Source: Lachnospiraceae bacterium
Lineage (GTDB): Bacteria > Bacillota > Clostridia > Lachnospirales > Lachnospiraceae
Reading direction: 5' to 3'
DNA: 64,000 bases
Assembly (NCBI GenBank): GCA_024698145.1
Contig: JAILRO010000026.1
Coordinates: 24,473 to 88,472, forward strand
The translations under genes were made by a program, and so were the position numbers. The stretch's first letter is position 1. The number at the start of each line of letters is the position of its first letter. The notes beneath the pieces are model-generated. The model made no database searches. It had not been told where the DNA came from and saw only the letters and a list, made by a program, of their open reading frames with translations. Shown here piece by piece: positions 46,573 to 55,335 of the stretch.

Positions 46573-47343
46573 CTAGTCAGCCATCGGTTCTTTACCGATA
46601 ACCTTAATTATCTCCCCATCATCTGCATCTTCATACAGTTCTTTAACATGATTATATATTCGTTGCCATGATTTGCCAACCGATTCCCGATACGCACTCG
46701 TCACCACATCATATCCCCATATTTTCTCCGGTGGAAGAGGTATCGAAACGGGCATACCATATTCACTGCCCTTCTTATTCTTTCTGCGTCTAAAATCTGA
46801 TATTACAAGATACATCTTCATCTGAAGATTCGTCATAACGCCAGGATAATTCTTCTCTTTTCCCTTACCAAATCCCGCTGCTTTTTTAAGCTCGGTAGAA
46901 ATCAAATCGACATCCTTCCAGACTATCTCTCCATCATCATCCTCATCAATAAAGAAGTCCATTATCTTCTTTTCACGATACTCAACTTTTCCGTCAGCCC
47001 ATGCCGCATCAAAATCATAACCGGATCTTCTTGCATTTACAAAATAAGGCAGCCATTTAAGACTAATAAATCCCGCTTTCTTGTCAAAAAACTTGCCGTA
47101 AGCAATCTTCTTGTTGCGCGCTACAATCTCACGCCAAGCCCAAGGATCAACCTCAGGAACACCAGACCACCAATAGGAACTTTCTGTCCATTCCTCTACA
47201 GAAAAGCCCTCAACCCCGTTGGAAAACAACGGCAGGAAACCAACCTGCTCAACATACTCTTCAAGCTCCTCCACAGAGTGAATGCATTCAGGGTCTTCCC
47301 AATCTATTCCTTGCATTATCCATTGTCCGTCTTCTACAAGCAT
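46573..47343 (-). CDS. AlkZ-related / uncharacterised 256-residue cytoplasmic protein
   Basis: The protein is soluble, rich in Trp and charged residues, and contains phrases I associate with proteins labelled AlkZ-related: WWSGVPEVDPWAWREIVAR, KIAYGKFFDKKAGFIS, and YDFDAAWADG. Fuller AlkZ proteins are DNA glycosylases for crosslinks, but this short relative may not share that activity. AAAGGAG lies seven bases before the ATG. It leads a two-gene unit with the HD-GYP protein. The family label rests on memory of similar annotations and needs a database check. Confidence 0.55.
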   Translation of the reverse strand: MLVEDGQWIMQGIDWEDPECIHSVEELEEYVEQVGFLPLFSNGVEGFSVEEWTESSYWWSGVPEVDPWAWREIVARNKKIAYGKFFDKKAGFISLKWLPYFVNARRSGYDFDAAWADGKVEYREKKIMDFFIDEDDDGEIVWKDVDLISTELKKAAGFGKGKEKNYPGVMTNLQMKMYLVISDFRRRKNKKGSEYGMPVSIPLPPEKIWGYDVVTSAYRESVGKSWQRIYNHVKELYEDADDGEIIKVIGKEPMAD

Positions 47344-47386
47344 ACAAGTTCTCCTTTAATTTCTCTTCTTAAATCTTCCTAGAATT

Positions 47387-47435
47387 ATTATACAAATAGG
47401 GAAAACGAAGTAAATGATTCATCATCTACTTCGCC
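47387..47435 (-). promoter_or_regulatory. Promoter and overlapping hairpin for the AlkZ-related gene
   Basis: On the minus strand TTACTT (47410-47415) and a perfect TATAAT (47387-47392) are 17 bases apart. A hairpin with long arms and almost no loop (47408-47435, ends CGAAGTA and TACTTCG) covers the -35 box, which suggests an operator. This lies in the 411-base gene-free stretch 47344-47754, whose other contents are listed separately. Confidence 0.5.
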
Positions 47436-47507
47436 TTTCTTTACTGCAATACTTTCTTATATTCTTCCCTTATATTATCATAAACATTACGCAAACTCAA
47501 GAATAAG

Positions 47508-47640
47508 CATAACTTCCGATAACGTAAGTCTGCGTCCGGAAATTATGAACATCAATGGAATTTCTTTGAGAAATTTAAGAGAATTTCGGAGAATTTGTAC
47601 TTTTACTTGCTAATTTTGAACAAAAGTACATAAATCAAAA
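47508..47640. repeat. Intergenic hairpin-plus-GTAC element, copy B
   Basis: Hairpin arms 47508-47518 and 47537-47547 (18-base loop) are followed by a 57-base segment (47548-47604) aligned without gaps to copy A at 16619-16675, 45 of 57 identical. Further GTAC motifs (AAAAGTACATAA twice, GTGTACACACGTACAC) follow up to about 47676. As with copy A, it lies after the end of a large secreted-protein gene and upstream of the promoter of the next gene. Confidence 0.7.
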
Positions 47641-47683
47641 TAAAAGTACATAACTTTGTGTACACACGTACACAAATAGGAAA

Positions 47684-47713
47684 GGCGGTGACAGCCATAT
47701 GACTGCCACCGCC
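47684..47713 (-). terminator. Hairpin after the GH16 glucanase gene
   Basis: An 11-bp GC-rich stem (47684-47694 with 47703-47713), perfect on the minus strand with one G-U pair, lies about 40 bases after the glucanase stop. The T-run that follows is interrupted (TTTCCTATTT), so termination may be incomplete. Confidence 0.65.
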
Positions 47714-47754
47714 CGAGGGGGGATATATGAAATGAAGTTTAACTAGTTAGCTAA

Positions 47755-50700
47755 TCATTTCTTTTTACGTTTGAATGTTGCCTTAGAAAGACCTGCTTTC
47801 TTCAACATCTTAACAACTTTCTTGAACTTCTTGTCAGATTTGGCAACTATAGTTACTTTAACCGACTTCTTATTCTTCGCTCCCTTAAATGCTTTCTTGC
47901 TAACCTTTTTAAGCTTATTACCATTAACCTTAATGTTGACAAGATTCTTGCATTTTTCGAAAGCATAGTCGCCGATTGTTGTAAGATTACTCTGTTTAGA
48001 AAGATCAACATTCTTTAATGAAGATGCACCTGCAAATGCATTCTTACCAATCGTTGTAATCTTATTTGTCTTAGTTTTAACTTTAGTAAGTTTCTTTGCA
48101 TTCTCAAATGCGCTTGCTGAAATACTTGTGATGTTCTTACCAAGTGTAACTTCCTTAACGGCTGAATCCTTGTAGGCATTTTCTGCAACAGTTGTTACAG
48201 GAACTTCAACACCATCAATCTTAACTGTGTCAGGTATAACATCTGTCTTTGCATTTTTAGCCTCTTCTGAAGGTGCGAATGCTACAGCCTTATCACTAAT
48301 TGCAGTAAATGTTCCCTGTTCAGTAACAGCCTTCTCGCCGACTTCAACAACACCATTTCCATTGTCATTTGCAGGTGTCGGAGCAGGAGTTGTAGTTTTA
48401 GGTGCTTCCTGCTTTGGCTCAGATTTCGGTTCTTCTTTTGGTTCTTCCTTTTTATCTGCTGCTGCCTTTGCATCTGTATAAGCTGTCTTTGCATCTTCAA
48501 GTTTCTTAACAAGCTTGTCATCAAGAAGAGCTTTCTGCTCATCTGATAATTTATCATATGCTTCTGATGCTGCATCAATTGCTGCTTTACACTCATCTGT
48601 TGCTACAACATCACCTATTGCTTTAATCAAAGTTTCAACAGCTTTTGCTGCTTTTGCATCAGCTTCTTCCTTTTCTACATCAACTCTTACTATTGAAGGT
48701 TCAGATATTGTTATTTTTGATATTGGGGTAGTCTCATTATCAACTTTTCCCATAGAAACATAGAATGTGACAAAATCATCATCATCATTCATTTTAAATG
48801 TCGCTGATAACACTTTCCCTTCTGTTCCAACGGTTTCTGCTTCTCCACCGCAATATCCCGAATATTCACCTGAACCATCTCCGCCGTCTGATGTATCTCC
48901 GCCATTGTGCTGAACGCCCCACATAACTTTACGTTCCGTTGAAGATGATAATTTAACCGATGCTCTGTAAGTTACGCCTTTAACAAGTGTTATAGGTGTC
49001 TGTTTGAGCTGAACATTCCAACTATCTGTACCTACATTACTAATATCAAATACAGCACTTCCATTCTCTGCTGTTATATCGGCATCTGCACCAGGACCAC
49101 CTTCCCAGTTTGCAAGATAAGGATTCCAGCTGTCGAATGCATCATCCGCAGAAAAATCTGCATTCTCAAGGATATTTTGTCCTACGAGAGTATCATCAAC
49201 CCTCTTTAATACAGGTTCAGATATTGTGACCTTTCCTACAGCATTGTTTCCACTAGCCATTTTACCCATTGAGACATAGAAGGTTGTAAATGTATCATCT
49301 TTGTCCATCACAAATGTTTCTTTAACAAGTTTTTCCTCTGATGATATTGCAATTTCATTTCCACCACAATATCCCAAATAATCACCTGAACCATCTCCAC
49401 CGTCTGATGTATCTCCGCCATTATGCTGTACACCCCACATAATGTTTCTTTCTACATCAGATTTTACTTTAAATGAAACTTCATACTTTTCGCCTGCTTT
49501 AAGTGCAATCGGTGTCTGCTTCAACTGTATATTCCAATCGGCTGTTCCTACATCGCTTATATCAAAATCAATCTTTCCATCTTCTGCTGATATATCGGCA
49601 GCCGCACCCGGACCACCTTCCCAATTTGCAAGATAAGATACCCAGTTAGATACAGTGCCATTCTCTGACTCAAATTTGTCATTTTCCAAAAGGTTTTCAC
49701 CTACAGCGTGTGCCTCAACTGTCGGCACCTCAGGTTTCTCAATATCTGCTTCAGATTCACCTATCTCTACAAGAGAAATATTATCAATAAACACACGATG
49801 AGGAGTTGTTATTTGCTCATCAATCTTACCCATTGCAAAGCCTAATCTTGCAACAGGATCCGAATCATTTTTCATCTGGAAGTCTTTAGTAAATGTCTTC
49901 CATTCGCTCGTAAGTCCTGCCTTAATTGTAGTGAAATATGGCGACCAGTCTTCAGGGGTAACTAAAGAACCATTTTTCTGAATAACGCAAGTAATGTTTC
50001 TGTCAAGCAACTCTGATTTAGCATCAAATTTCAAACGATAAAACTTGCCCTTTTCAAGATTAATTCCGTCCTGATACAACTGAACATGCCAATCCTGTGT
50101 TCCTGTATCACTTATTGTGATATCAAACGCATTTTCTTCTTTCTGACTATCTATTGTATATTCAGCCTTTGCCGAATCATAAGTATACTGAGTATAGCCT
50201 GCAATTCCCGCATTGAATTTTCCATTCTTTACCAAAGCATCTTCGCTTACAAACACATCATCAACATAATAAGTTCCGGGAGCTGTAAAGCTTAACTTAA
50301 TTGTATTAGCATCATTCTCAGCAAATTCGAACTTTCCATCATATGACTTCTCATCTTCTGTAAGTTCATTTGAGAATTCTGCTTGTCCAACACTAATAAC
50401 AAGCGACTTATCATTTTCTGTTGCACCTTCCTTATATGCCTTATATGAAATCGCATACTTACCTGCAAGCAAAGGAAGATTATCCTGTTTTATCACCAAA
50501 GGATTTTCAGTAGTCGTTCCTTCAGGAGCAACAACCTTTAATCTTCTTTGATTATTAGTATTAGTTACAGAAACATAAGCTTTGTCATTTTCAGCTATTG
50601 TCCAGTACTTTGTACGATCCAAGTTAGAACCCTCTGAAAATGAACCATTATATACATAATTTCCATCTGAACGCACTTCACGATATGTACTTTCATCAAT

Positions 50701-52200
50701 CTTACCAGAATCATCTTTAATCTTAATGGACACATCGCTAATTGTTACAGGTACTTTGGAACCCTGCTTACCCAAGTTAAATTCCAAAGAAGAATTAGCA
50801 TCAGATTTACTATTCATAGTAAAATCATAGCTAAACGTCTGACTCTCGGTAGTCAACGCTACAGTTGTATCATTAAGATATCTTTTCCAACCTCTGTCAG
50901 GTCCTTCAACATCAACTATAATTGATCTAGCCGACTCTGCTTTTGCCTTAAATGAAAGCGTATACTCAACACCTCTATAAAGAGGGATACCTTCCTGCTT
51001 AAGCTGAACACTATGTTTCTGTTCTCCAATAGCACTTGGTGTAATCTTTATTGAGTTATTGGATACTGCGCTTGTTGATCCTGTTGCATCGCTTTCAAGA
51101 TGAAGAGTCCAATCTGTTTTGCTATTAATCGCTTCTGCAAAGTTTCCATTTACAACATAGTTTCCATTTTGATCAGCTTCTCTCCATGTAATAACCTTTT
51201 CAGGTTTATTTACAGTTGATTCCAATTGTTCATAGTAGGCTGCTGATTTCTGATATACCTTAACAGAATCAATTACAAATGCACTTTGTTCACCATATGT
51301 AGTTGTTTCGTCCGGATATCCAACCCAGCTGCCACCTACCGCAAGGTTAAGAATCATATAAAATGGCTGATCAAACGGAGCAGGATATGCAACTTCATCA
51401 CCACCATCAACAGCTGAAAACCAATCATTAACTTCATGATACTTGATGCCATCTACATACCATGAAATATGATTAGGCTCCCACTCTACTGCATATGTAT
51501 GAAACTCATCAGCATAACTGTTACCGTTTTCAATTGCATAATTTCCTTCTAAACTTTCACTAGGACCCTCAACAGCAATATACTCACCATCTTTGATTGT
51601 AGCAGTACCTTGTTGTTGACCATGAGGCTCACCATAATGCAATGTACCATACAACTTATTAACGTCTTGTCCCATAACCTCCATGGCATCAATCTCACCA
51701 CACTTAGGCCACTGACCATAGAGATTTTCATTAGTTGGCATCATCCAAAATGCCGGCAAATATCCTTTGCCTTTTGGTACCTTTACTGTGGTTTCAAAAA
51801 GTCCATACTTAAAATCGTGCTTTCCCATAGTATTCACACGACCTGATGTATATGTAGCATTCTCGCCTTCACCTTCTTTTTTAGGGATAAGGTAAAGCTT
51901 TCCGTCCTTTACAACAATATTTTTGCTATCTTCTTCATCAACATAAGCCTGCCATTCAGAATTAACCCAACCAGGCTCATGAACCTCAACATTCCAATCA
52001 TCTCTATTTAGAGAATCACCTTCAAACTCATCTTCCCATTTTTTAGTGTACCCCTCATACGATAGTACTTGCGAATCTTTGTATGTTACCGTAGGCGCAT
52101 CCGCCTTAACATTTACAGCCGGAATTCCTGCAGGCAACACCATTGCAGCCGACAATACAACAGCACAAATCTTCTTACCGATTAATTTATTTCTAATCAT
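47755..52200 (-). CDS. Secreted GH16 beta-glucanase with five CBM4/9-like modules and LRR C-terminus
   Basis: The 1481-residue protein has a signal peptide (about 1-33), a GH16 catalytic domain (about 45-317) with the nucleophile and acid/base in GEIDAMEVMG (E169 and E174), and five CBM4/9-like beta-sandwich modules (about 342-493, 510-650, 655-812, 833-1001, 1007-1174). A helical segment (1175-1245), a Pro/Glu/Lys linker and BspA LRRs (1290-1481) ending in FKRKKK follow. GH16 enzymes with this ExDxxE motif cut beta-1,3 or beta-1,3-1,4 glucans such as laminarin or cereal glucan. Modules 4 and 5 are close duplicates. It lies 83 bases after the GH5 gene on the same strand. Confidence 0.92.
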   Translation of the reverse strand: MIRNKLIGKKICAVVLSAAMVLPAGIPAVNVKADAPTVTYKDSQVLSYEGYTKKWEDEFEGDSLNRDDWNVEVHEPGWVNSEWQAYVDEEDSKNIVVKDGKLYLIPKKEGEGENATYTSGRVNTMGKHDFKYGLFETTVKVPKGKGYLPAFWMMPTNENLYGQWPKCGEIDAMEVMGQDVNKLYGTLHYGEPHGQQQGTATIKDGEYIAVEGPSESLEGNYAIENGNSYADEFHTYAVEWEPNHISWYVDGIKYHEVNDWFSAVDGGDEVAYPAPFDQPFYMILNLAVGGSWVGYPDETTTYGEQSAFVIDSVKVYQKSAAYYEQLESTVNKPEKVITWREADQNGNYVVNGNFAEAINSKTDWTLHLESDATGSTSAVSNNSIKITPSAIGEQKHSVQLKQEGIPLYRGVEYTLSFKAKAESARSIIVDVEGPDRGWKRYLNDTTVALTTESQTFSYDFTMNSKSDANSSLEFNLGKQGSKVPVTISDVSIKIKDDSGKIDESTYREVRSDGNYVYNGSFSEGSNLDRTKYWTIAENDKAYVSVTNTNNQRRLKVVAPEGTTTENPLVIKQDNLPLLAGKYAISYKAYKEGATENDKSLVISVGQAEFSNELTEDEKSYDGKFEFAENDANTIKLSFTAPGTYYVDDVFVSEDALVKNGKFNAGIAGYTQYTYDSAKAEYTIDSQKEENAFDITISDTGTQDWHVQLYQDGINLEKGKFYRLKFDAKSELLDRNITCVIQKNGSLVTPEDWSPYFTTIKAGLTSEWKTFTKDFQMKNDSDPVARLGFAMGKIDEQITTPHRVFIDNISLVEIGESEADIEKPEVPTVEAHAVGENLLENDKFESENGTVSNWVSYLANWEGGPGAAADISAEDGKIDFDISDVGTADWNIQLKQTPIALKAGEKYEVSFKVKSDVERNIMWGVQHNGGDTSDGGDGSGDYLGYCGGNEIAISSEEKLVKETFVMDKDDTFTTFYVSMGKMASGNNAVGKVTISEPVLKRVDDTLVGQNILENADFSADDAFDSWNPYLANWEGGPGADADITAENGSAVFDISNVGTDSWNVQLKQTPITLVKGVTYRASVKLSSSTERKVMWGVQHNGGDTSDGGDGSGEYSGYCGGEAETVGTEGKVLSATFKMNDDDDFVTFYVSMGKVDNETTPISKITISEPSIVRVDVEKEEADAKAAKAVETLIKAIGDVVATDECKAAIDAASEAYDKLSDEQKALLDDKLVKKLEDAKTAYTDAKAAADKKEEPKEEPKSEPKQEAPKTTTPAPTPANDNGNGVVEVGEKAVTEQGTFTAISDKAVAFAPSEEAKNAKTDVIPDTVKIDGVEVPVTTVAENAYKDSAVKEVTLGKNITSISASAFENAKKLTKVKTKTNKITTIGKNAFAGASSLKNVDLSKQSNLTTIGDYAFEKCKNLVNIKVNGNKLKKVSKKAFKGAKNKKSVKVTIVAKSDKKFKKVVKMLKKAGLSKATFKRKKK

Positions 52201-52283
52201 TTTGATTCATCCTTTCCGAATTATATCTACACCAAAATGTAGATACTACTGGAATAAGGATATAATCTTAACTCTAGTTAACA

Positions 52284-53306
52284 TTACTTCTTATTCCAGA
52301 TGTTTAACAATTCATCACGGACACTATCATAATGTGAACCAGCTAAACCAAAGTCTTTCTCTTTGTAGTTCCAGATACAGAATCTTATCCCATACTTAGA
52401 GAATACTTCGTTAACGTCGTCAAACCATCTTTTAGTATCCTCAACGGGCGCTCTGTCAATAACACCGAACTCTCCACAATACAGACCTACGCCTGCATTC
52501 TTTGCAGCATTTACCGCATCCTGAACAAGATCATCAATAAGGCCAACTCCAATTTCATCCAAACCGCACTCATAAACAGCTTTTCCCTGATCTCCGATAA
52601 TCTTTGATTTTTCGATATAATCATTCATATCCCCCGGATATGCTATGTCCCAAGAAGGGTCCATTGTCGGAACCCAGTAAGCTTTCTGGTGTGTGAACAA
52701 AAGTGGCTCATAAAAGTGGAAGGTGAAAATAATCTTATCATCATTAGGCTTCTCAAGAAGCTTAAGAGTCTTAGCACTATTCCACTGAATGCCGCCGTAA
52801 ATGATATATGAATCAGGGGCATTGCTTCTTATTGCCTTAACCGTCTGTGCAATAAGCTTGTTCCATGCTTCGGCATTATTTTCCTCGACAACTTCATTTA
52901 ATAATTCAAATGCAACGTTGTCGTACCCGCAAAAACGAGAGGATATCTTGTCCCAGAGATTAACAAATCTAGCCTGAAGTTCTTCGCTTTGGAACAAATT
53001 GTTCTTAGCTTCGTCTCCGGCATCATTGAAATCATAGCCGAATGCCTTATGAAGGTCTAATACGATCGAAAGACCGAATTCTTCACACCATTTAACCGCG
53101 CGCTCTACAATGGCATATCCCTCTTCAATAGGTGTTCCGTCTTCCTGCTCTAATACTTCGTAATCGATAGGCAGTCTTACATGATCGAAACCCCATGTTG
53201 AAACTTTCTCGATGTCTGATCTGTTGACAAACTCCTCATAATGCTTTTTGCTATGCTCACATTGTGATAAATAACCTCCAAGATTGACCCCTCTCTCCAG
53301 TTTCAT
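52284..53306 (-). CDS. Cytosolic GH5 glycoside hydrolase
   Basis: The 340-residue protein starts at ATG 53306 (GGAGG five bases upstream). It is a single GH5 domain with the N-terminal GVNLGGYL, HVRLPID, acid/base E138 in ELLNEV, HFYEPLLFTHQ and nucleophile E279 in CGEFGV. No signal peptide is present, so it should act inside the cell on imported oligosaccharides. The substrate is probably a beta-glucan oligomer, given the secreted GH16 downstream and the phosphohexomutase nearby; this is inference. It begins the GH5-GH16 unit, with a striking repeat upstream of its promoter. Confidence 0.92.
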   Translation of the reverse strand: MKLERGVNLGGYLSQCEHSKKHYEEFVNRSDIEKVSTWGFDHVRLPIDYEVLEQEDGTPIEEGYAIVERAVKWCEEFGLSIVLDLHKAFGYDFNDAGDEAKNNLFQSEELQARFVNLWDKISSRFCGYDNVAFELLNEVVEENNAEAWNKLIAQTVKAIRSNAPDSYIIYGGIQWNSAKTLKLLEKPNDDKIIFTFHFYEPLLFTHQKAYWVPTMDPSWDIAYPGDMNDYIEKSKIIGDQGKAVYECGLDEIGVGLIDDLVQDAVNAAKNAGVGLYCGEFGVIDRAPVEDTKRWFDDVNEVFSKYGIRFCIWNYKEKDFGLAGSHYDSVRDELLNIWNKK

Positions 53307-53392
53307 AACTTCCTCCTTTCCATGCAAAACACATTACATTTTTCTCTTTGTTGTGAGATTAATATAATATATCTGCATGAGCCACTTTGTCT

Positions 53393-53429
53393 TTTTAATG
53401 TATATTTTGATATTTTAATGTACCATTAA
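53393..53429 (-). promoter_or_regulatory. Candidate activator/repressor site upstream of GH5-GH16
   Basis: TTTTAATGTA occurs twice (53393-53402 and 53413-53422), exactly 20 bases apart, about two helical turns. The second copy overlaps a perfect palindrome TTAATGTACCATTAA (53415-53429, arms of six). They lie just upstream of a plausible minus-strand promoter (AAGACA, 18 bases, TATTAT), as expected for a sugar-responsive regulator. Confidence 0.5.
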
Positions 53430-53457
53430 TTTTTTATTTGTGCAAATATTATATAGC

Positions 53458-53492
53458 AAAATGCCCGTCAAGAAATTTTGGCGGGCATTTTT
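53458..53492 (-). terminator. Terminator of the phosphohexomutase gene
   Basis: A 12-bp stem with arms AAAATGCCCGTC and GGCGGGCATTTT (one wobble) and an 11-base loop is followed on the minus strand by T residues. It is 22 bases after the phosphohexomutase stop and separates it from GH5. Confidence 0.88.
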
Positions 53493-53513
53493 ACTATTAA
53501 AAGCTATATATTG

Positions 53514-55250
53514 TTATACCATTTTGTCTATCATTGCTAACACTTCTTTGCCAAGCTCTTCAGAAAGTGCTTTTGCATCCTCTAACGAACTTCCCTTAAC
53601 ACCATAGTAGAACTTAACTTTTGGCTCTGTTCCCGAAGGACGAACGCAAAGCCATGCGCCATCGTTCATGTCGTAATAGAGAACATTTGACGATGGAAGT
53701 CCGGTTGTTGTGGTCTCGCCTGTTTTGAGATCTGTAATTGTGTCTGCCTTGTAATCTCTTGCAGAAAGCACTTCATACTTACCAATCTTAACAGGTGGTT
53801 CATTTCTTAATGCATTCATAATCGACTGAATCTTCTCAAGTCCCTCTAATCCCTTGAATCCTACTGACTGTATAGCATCAAGGTAGAAGCCGTACTTATT
53901 GTACATGTCAAGCATTGCATCCCACAATGTCTTGCCCTGGCTCTTATAGAAAGCCGCAGCCTCACAAAGTGCCATTGTAGCAACAATCGCATCTTTGTCT
54001 CTTGCATGTGTTCCGATAAGACATCCGTAACTCTCCTCAAAACCGAAAAGATATGTACCCTTGCCGCTCTGCTCAAAACCAAGAATCTGCTGACCGATGT
54101 ACTTAAATCCTGTAAGCACTTCGATAAGTCTTATGTCATATCCCTTTGCAATCTCATCTGCAAGGTTAGAAGTAACAATAGTCTTAATAAGCGCACCATC
54201 TGCAGGAAGTGATCCTTCGATAGCTTTCTTCTGGCTAATCTCATATTCAGCAAGAAGACAACCTGACATGTTACCTGTAAGAGTTATATATTCTCCACTC
54301 TTGCTATCCTTAACATACACGCCAAGTCTGTCTGCATCAGGGTCGGTTGCAAGTACAAGGTCTGCATCCTTTTCTTTTGCAAGTTTTAATGCGAGTTCAA
54401 ATGCTTCCGCTGCCTCAGGGTTTGGATAGCTGACTGTTGGGAACTCTCCATCCGGAAGTTCCTGTTCAGGAACAACATACACATTCTCAAATCCTATTTC
54501 CTTAAGCACACGCCTTGCAGGAATATTACCTGTTCCATGAAGTGGTGTGTAAACTATCTTCAAATCTTTGCCATACTTATCTATGCAATCCTGATGAAGA
54601 ACAAGCTTCTTAAGTTCTTCTATATATGTATCATCAACTTCCTTACCGATAGTAACAAAAAGTCCTGCCTTCTCGGCGTCCTCTCTGCTCATAGTCTTGC
54701 AAGTTGATAAATCCGAGATTGCCTTAACCTCAGACATGATTCCTGAATCGTGTGGTGGTGTAATCTGGGCACCATCCTCCCAATATACTTTGTATCCGTT
54801 GTACTCCGGTGGATTATGACTTGCCGTAACATTAATTCCGGCAATACAACCAAGATGTCTTACCGCATATGAAAGCTCCGGTGTAGGTCTTAACGACTCA
54901 AAACGATAAGCCTTGATTCCGTTAGCTGCAAGACAAAGCGCAGCTTCCTCCGAAAACTCCGGTGACATTCTTCTTGAGTCATATGCAATAACAACACCTT
55001 TCTCTTCGCCACCCATTTTCTTGATGTAGTTGGCAAGTCCCTGTGTTGCACGTCTTACAACATATATATTCATACGGTTAACGCCCGCGCCAATGATTCC
55101 ACGAAGTCCGGCTGTTCCAAACTCAAGGTCCATAGAAAAACGTTCCTTAATCTCTTTGTCATCATCCTTAATTGCATTAAGTTCCTTCTTAGTATCCTCA
55201 TCAAAATACGAATTGCTAATCCATTCCTCGTAAATCTTCTTGTAGTCCAT
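53514..55250 (-). CDS. pgcA: Phosphohexomutase (phosphoglucomutase/phosphomannomutase)
   Basis: The 578-residue enzyme has the alpha-D-phosphohexomutase motifs: the phosphoserine loop TASHNP (S144), the metal-binding ATDPDADRLG, the sugar-binding GFEESYG and the C-terminal phosphate-binding RPSGTEPK. Length matches the PgcA/phosphoglucomutase group. It interconverts glucose-1-phosphate and glucose-6-phosphate in the cytoplasm, linking sugar catabolism with glycan synthesis. AAAGGAG lies six bases before the ATG and a terminator follows. It is transcribed toward the glucanase genes but separated from them by the terminator. Confidence 0.93.
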   Translation of the reverse strand: MDYKKIYEEWISNSYFDEDTKKELNAIKDDDKEIKERFSMDLEFGTAGLRGIIGAGVNRMNIYVVRRATQGLANYIKKMGGEEKGVVIAYDSRRMSPEFSEEAALCLAANGIKAYRFESLRPTPELSYAVRHLGCIAGINVTASHNPPEYNGYKVYWEDGAQITPPHDSGIMSEVKAISDLSTCKTMSREDAEKAGLFVTIGKEVDDTYIEELKKLVLHQDCIDKYGKDLKIVYTPLHGTGNIPARRVLKEIGFENVYVVPEQELPDGEFPTVSYPNPEAAEAFELALKLAKEKDADLVLATDPDADRLGVYVKDSKSGEYITLTGNMSGCLLAEYEISQKKAIEGSLPADGALIKTIVTSNLADEIAKGYDIRLIEVLTGFKYIGQQILGFEQSGKGTYLFGFEESYGCLIGTHARDKDAIVATMALCEAAAFYKSQGKTLWDAMLDMYNKYGFYLDAIQSVGFKGLEGLEKIQSIMNALRNEPPVKIGKYEVLSARDYKADTITDLKTGETTTTGLPSSNVLYYDMNDGAWLCVRPSGTEPKVKFYYGVKGSSLEDAKALSEELGKEVLAMIDKMV

Positions 55251-55335
55251 ATGCTACTCCTTTCTGTACATACACATATATCATAAAAAGCACTGTGTGC
55301 ATCTCATAATACTCTAACGTTATATCTCTATCGTG

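Noticed and set aside
55283..55300. A small hairpin GCAC-TGT-GTGC followed by T on the minus strand as a terminator of the PEGA gene
   Set aside because: The stem has only four or five base pairs and could arise by chance.
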